Below the pieces are notes generated by a model. The model worked only from the letters and a program-made list of their open reading frames with translations, ran no database searches and was not told the DNA's origin. Of a DNA stretch of 64,000 nucleotides, positions 60,808 to 64,000 are shown piece by piece (position 1 is the stretch's first letter; the number at the start of each line of letters is the position of its first letter). The DNA is taken from positions 1 through 64,000 of the forward strand of contig JASUTE010000006.1 in the NCBI GenBank assembly GCA_030445745.1, given 5' to 3'. Made by a program: the position numbers and the translations under genes. Source of the stretch: Candidatus Cloacimonadota bacterium. Lineage in GTDB: Bacteria > Cloacimonadota > Cloacimonadia > Cloacimonadales > TCS61.

Positions 60808-62862
60808 ATGAAAAAATATGATATGAACAAGATTCGGAATATTGCACTTGTCGGAGCATGTGGTTCTGGAAAAACCAGCTTAGCTGAGCAGATGCTTTTC
60901 GATGCAAAGGCTATAAATAGAGTTGGAAGTGTAGATAGCGGCAATACAGTAATGGATTTCAATGAAGAAGAGATCGAAAAGAAGATGTCTTTAACTTTGG
61001 GTGTGGCCAATTTTGATTGGAACAATCATAGTGTAAATGTGATGGATGCACCTGGGTTGGCCGATTTTGCCTCAGATCAAATCTCAGCTTCAATTGCAGC
61101 TGAAACCCTGATATTTGTTACCAGCGCAGCTTCCGAATACGAAGCAACATTGGAACACTCCTTAGAGCTATTTCAAGATAAAAAACAAGCTAAAGCTGTA
61201 CTTGTGAATAGAATGGATAATGAAGGTGCCGATTTTAATAAGGCATTGCAACTTATCAGAGAAAATTCCAATATCAATCCTGTGCCTCTACATATTCCTA
61301 TTGGTAGCGAACACAAATTCGAAGGCGTGGTAGATGTCATTAAAAATAAAGCTTACATCGATGGGAAGGAAGCAGAAATTCCAGAAAATATGGCTTCGCT
61401 GGTAGAGGAAAGTCGCTTAGAATTGATGGAAGCAGTTGCCGAAAGTGATGATGCCCTTTTGGAAAAATACTTCGAAGCAGGTGAACTTACTAATGAGGAG
61501 ATTTCAAAGGGACTTACCAAAGCTATTATAGCTGGAAGTTTTGTGCCCGCTTTCGCCACTTCAGTTTCCGAAAATATAGCAATAAAAGAGTTTATGAATG
61601 CAATAGTGGAATATCTGCCTGCGCCAGCTCAGATGAATAAAATTAGGGCTATTGTAGCTGGTGAAGAAAAAGAATTTATTTGTAAAGAAGACGGTGAACT
61701 GCTCGCTTTTGTATTCAAATCTGTCTCCGATCCCAATGTGGGTGACCTCTCTTATGTAAGAGTTTTTTCTGGTAGTTTGAAATCTGGTATGGATGTGTTT
61801 GTACCAGAAAAAGAAGGTAAAGATAGAATCGGTTCTATGTATTATATTCGTGGGAAAAATAGAATAGAAGCAGATGAATTGAAAGCTGGTGAAATTGGTG
61901 GATTGGTGAAGATGAAAACAGCTCGTAGTCTTTGCAGTTTAGTAAAACAGAATTCCAATATTAAATATGTGAATGTAGAGATGCCTAAACCAGTATATTG
62001 GCAATCGATAAAAGCTGCAAACCAGAGTGATGAAGACAAAATTAGTACAGCATTAGCCAAGTTGTTAGATGAAGATCCCAGCATTCATGCTGATATGAAT
62101 CCTGAAACTGGTGAGAATGTGATTTCTGGTGTGGGCGAACAACAAATTAATATGCTTCATAAAAAATTAAAAAGCAGATTCAAGATAGATGCTAATTTAG
62201 ACACACCCAAAGTGCCATACAAAGAAACTTTGAAGGGGAAAGCCGATGTAAGTTATCGTCACAAAAAGCAAACCGGCGGTAAAGGACAGTTTGCGGAGGT
62301 TTATTTCCGCTGCGCACCCAAAGAACGTGGAGCAGGTTTTGAATTTATCAATTCTATTGTTGGCGGAGCAATTCCTTCCAAATTTATACCTGCAATCGAA
62401 AAAGGGTTAAATGAAATTTTGCAGCAGGGAATTATCTCTGGCAATCCTATAGTGGATATAAGTGTGGAATGCTATGATGGCAGTTTCCACGAAGTAGATT
62501 CTTCCGAGATGGCTTTTAAAATAGCTTCTTGGCAAGCACTGAAAAAAGCTTTTGCTGAAGCTGGTGCTATTTTACTTGAACCTATCCACAAGGCAAAAAT
62601 AATCATTCCCGATGAATATATGGGGGATGTAATGGGCGATGTTTCCACTCGCCGCGGCAAAATTCTGGGCATGGAACAGAAAGGCAAAAAACAGATCTTG
62701 AATGCTCTGATGCCACTTTCCGAACTTTTCAAATACTATCCCGCTCTTAAATCTCTTACTCAGGGAAGAGGTAAATTTGAACAAGAATTCGACCATTATG
62801 AAAAAGTACCGGACGAGATCGCTGAAAAAGTAATAGCAGCAGCAAACAATGATAATGGATAA
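60808..62862 (+). CDS. Elongation factor G-like GTPase
   Basis: 684 aa, start after TGGGGGA. It has the EF-G domain layout. The P-loop is GACGSGKTSL instead of AHxDAGKTT, followed by MDAPGLADF (G3) and VNRMD (G4, with Arg for Lys). Domains II to V include ISGVGEQQINMLHKKLK and KKQTGGKGQFAEVYF, and YMGDVMGDVSTRRGKILGM at the end. This is the diverged EF-G paralogue often called FusA2/EF-G-like. Whether it moves ribosomes or has a stress or regulatory role is unknown. The switch region near residue 60 differs from EF-G (MSLTLGVANFDW). Confidence 0.88.
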   Translation: MKKYDMNKIRNIALVGACGSGKTSLAEQMLFDAKAINRVGSVDSGNTVMDFNEEEIEKKMSLTLGVANFDWNNHSVNVMDAPGLADFASDQISASIAAETLIFVTSAASEYEATLEHSLELFQDKKQAKAVLVNRMDNEGADFNKALQLIRENSNINPVPLHIPIGSEHKFEGVVDVIKNKAYIDGKEAEIPENMASLVEESRLELMEAVAESDDALLEKYFEAGELTNEEISKGLTKAIIAGSFVPAFATSVSENIAIKEFMNAIVEYLPAPAQMNKIRAIVAGEEKEFICKEDGELLAFVFKSVSDPNVGDLSYVRVFSGSLKSGMDVFVPEKEGKDRIGSMYYIRGKNRIEADELKAGEIGGLVKMKTARSLCSLVKQNSNIKYVNVEMPKPVYWQSIKAANQSDEDKISTALAKLLDEDPSIHADMNPETGENVISGVGEQQINMLHKKLKSRFKIDANLDTPKVPYKETLKGKADVSYRHKKQTGGKGQFAEVYFRCAPKERGAGFEFINSIVGGAIPSKFIPAIEKGLNEILQQGIISGNPIVDISVECYDGSFHEVDSSEMAFKIASWQALKKAFAEAGAILLEPIHKAKIIIPDEYMGDVMGDVSTRRGKILGMEQKGKKQILNALMPLSELFKYYPALKSLTQGRGKFEQEFDHYEKVPDEIAEKVIAAANNDNG

Positions 62863-62879
62863 TGTTATAAAATAAAAAT

Positions 62880-62900
62880 GGGGGTGGCGATGCCACCTCC
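62880..62900 (+). terminator. GC-rich hairpin between the EF-G-like gene and yebC
   Basis: A 9-bp stem (GGGGGTGGC with GCCACCTCC, one G-U pair) closes over a GAT loop. It stands out from the AT-rich surroundings. The sequence after it has few T, so as a terminator it is weak on the + strand. On the - strand a T run follows. It could also be a processing or attenuation element. Confidence 0.45.
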
Positions 62901-62938
62901 ATCATAGTTTATGGGTTTCTATAATAGATGGAGGAGAT

Positions 62939-63688
62939 ATGTCTGGTCATAATAAATGGAGTTCAATAAAACATAAAAAGGGCGCTACGGATGCCAAGCG
63001 TGGTAAGCTTTTTACCCGGCTGGTCAAAGAAATTATAGTTTCTGCTCGTGAAGGTGGAGGCGATCCCGATTCCAACCCCAGATTACGCATTGCAATTTCC
63101 AATGCTCGCAATGCTAACATGCCCAATTCCAATATAGAACGTGCAATAAAACGTGGTACTGGAGAATTGGAAGGCGTGAATTATGAACCTTATATTTATG
63201 AAGGTTATGGGCATAATGGTGTGGCTATTTTAGTGGAAGTTCTTACCGACAACAAACAGCGAACAGTTTCGGAGATAAGACATGCCTTTTCTAAAAATGG
63301 AGGTAGTTTAGCAGAAACGGGCGCAGTAGCGTGGAATTTTGAGAAAAAGGGGCTAATCGAGATAGAAAAAGAGGAAGCGGACGAAGAAGAACTAATGATG
63401 GCTGCATTAGATGCTGGTGCAGATGATTTTTCCAGCGAAAATGAGTTTTACGAAATCTATACTCCCTATAGTGAAATGCACAATGTAGTTCACAATTTGG
63501 AAGAAGCTGGCTACAATATTAAGAAAGCTGAATTGACCCAAGTTCCCAAAAATACTGTTAATGCCGATGATGTTGCGGAAAAACTGCTGAACCTGATAGA
63601 TGCACTAGAAGACCTAGATGATGTTCAAAAGGTGTATGCTAACTACGAAATTTCCGATGAAACTTTCGAAAGGCTTATGCAAGATTGA
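62939..63688 (+). CDS. yebC: YebC/TACO1 family protein
   Basis: 249 aa, start after GGAGGAG. The opening SGHNKWSSIKHKKGATDAKR is the family signature, followed by KRGKLFTRLVKEI, YEGYGHNGVAILVEVLTDN and a C-terminal DVQKVYANYEI. YebC proteins bind nucleic acid or ribosomes; older work describes transcription regulation, and recent work describes relief of proline-run stalling. Its neighbour ruvC, overlapping by 4 bases, is a common pairing in bacteria. Acidic residues in the middle (EKEEADEEELMM) are normal. Confidence 0.95.
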   Translation: MSGHNKWSSIKHKKGATDAKRGKLFTRLVKEIIVSAREGGGDPDSNPRLRIAISNARNANMPNSNIERAIKRGTGELEGVNYEPYIYEGYGHNGVAILVEVLTDNKQRTVSEIRHAFSKNGGSLAETGAVAWNFEKKGLIEIEKEEADEEELMMAALDAGADDFSSENEFYEIYTPYSEMHNVVHNLEEAGYNIKKAELTQVPKNTVNADDVAEKLLNLIDALEDLDDVQKVYANYEISDETFERLMQD

Positions 63689-64000
63689 TAATTTTGGGAA
63701 TAGACCCAGGTAGCCGCTACTGTGGTTATGGTATTTTGCAGTGTGAAAAAAGAAAAATAGTAGCTGCTGGCTGCAATGTAATAAAAACAGATCCTAAAGC
63801 AATATTTTCCGAACGTTTGCTGTATATCTATAACCAAGTTGCCAAGCTGGTAGATGAATATAAACCTGCAGTGGGGGCAGTGGAAACAATATTTTATGGG
63901 AAAAACATAAAATCCGCCTTTACCTTGGGACACGTGCGGGGAGTTATTTTGTTGGCCTTTGCCAAAAAAAAATTACCTGTTGCTGAATATTCTCCACGAG
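63685..64000 (+). CDS. ruvC: Holliday junction endonuclease RuvC, N-terminal part
   Basis: The gene runs off the window end. I place the start at TTG 63685, overlapping the yebC stop by four bases (TTGA). The frame then reads IILGIDPGSRYCGYGIL, with the first catalytic Asp, and AVETIFYGKNIKSAF with the catalytic Glu, then LGHVRGVILLAFAKK. These are RuvC core motifs. The enzyme resolves Holliday junctions with RuvAB. The overlap supports cotranscription with yebC, a common order. About 105 residues are visible, roughly the first two thirds of the protein. Confidence 0.93.
   Translation, partial: MIILGIDPGSRYCGYGILQCEKRKIVAAGCNVIKTDPKAIFSERLLYIYNQVAKLVDEYKPAVGAVETIFYGKNIKSAFTLGHVRGVILLAFAKKKLPVAEYSPR

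Noticed and set aside
1-64000. CRISPR arrays, tRNA or rRNA genes, prophage
   Set aside because: No regular spaced repeats, no cloverleaf or rRNA signatures, and no phage structural genes were seen in any gap.

Overview
The window is a low-GC, densely coded bacterial segment with about 50 genes, nearly all on the + strand. It starts inside lysS and ends inside ruvC. A lipid A operon with an LpxC-FabZ fusion shows a Gram-negative envelope, as does a Wza/Wzx/Wzy-type exopolysaccharide locus. A C25 (gingipain-like) protease with a FlgD-like C-terminal domain, OmpA/PEGA and TPR envelope proteins and many PAS/PP2C regulators fit the FCB superphylum. Candidatus Cloacimonadota is my best guess; this is inference, because no rRNA gene is present.

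Layout. 0-2 kb: end of lysS, a transposase relic, a PTS EIIA-like regulator, and an internally deleted IS4-type relic. 2-19 kb: a sensory block of lipoprotein binding proteins without any transporter, GPP34 proteins, a Cache protein, histidine kinases and two large REC-PAS-PP2C-ATPase proteins. The block is built from tandem paralogues, some decayed: GPP34 x2 plus a remnant, binding proteins x2, kinases x3 plus a remnant, phosphatases x2. 19-37 kb: an exopolysaccharide locus with six glycosyltransferases, a deacetylase, an initiating sugar-phosphate transferase, Wzz-like, Wza-like, Wzy-like and Wzx-like proteins, and a STAS anti-sigma-antagonist protein. Its first glycosyltransferase gene overlaps the end of the last phosphatase gene. 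37-47 kb: OmpA/PEGA lipoprotein, lon, TauE, a stray glycosyltransferase, a 1167-aa TPR protein and an EndoQ-like PHP nuclease. 47.5-49 kb: an intact IS4-family element with 10-bp target duplications. 49-64 kb: pepP-like, coaD, DUF3467, secD, secF, the lpxA/lpxC-fabZ/lpxD/ompH operon (- strand), a C25 protease, an EF-G-like GTPase, yebC and ruvC.

How it may work together (inference): periplasmic ligand-binding lipoproteins and Cache domains feed histidine kinases. The kinases act on two response regulators that are PP2C phosphatases carrying an RsbW-like ATPase domain. The phosphatase output could be the STAS protein encoded inside the polysaccharide locus, giving a partner switch controlling exopolysaccharide production.

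The most unusual observations are these. (1) Two of the three intact kinase genes have lost the phospho-accepting histidine (to Ala and Leu) while keeping the ATPase domain. (2) Two degenerate copies of the bacterial sugar-transferase domain, without the catalytic Asp-Glu, are fused to a GT26 glycosyltransferase and to a nucleotidyltransferase-like/beta-helix protein, on either side of the one intact sugar transferase. (3) An endonuclease Q-like protein is present in a bacterium. (4) Both IS4 copies, intact and relic, keep a hairpin that buries the transposase ribosome binding site.
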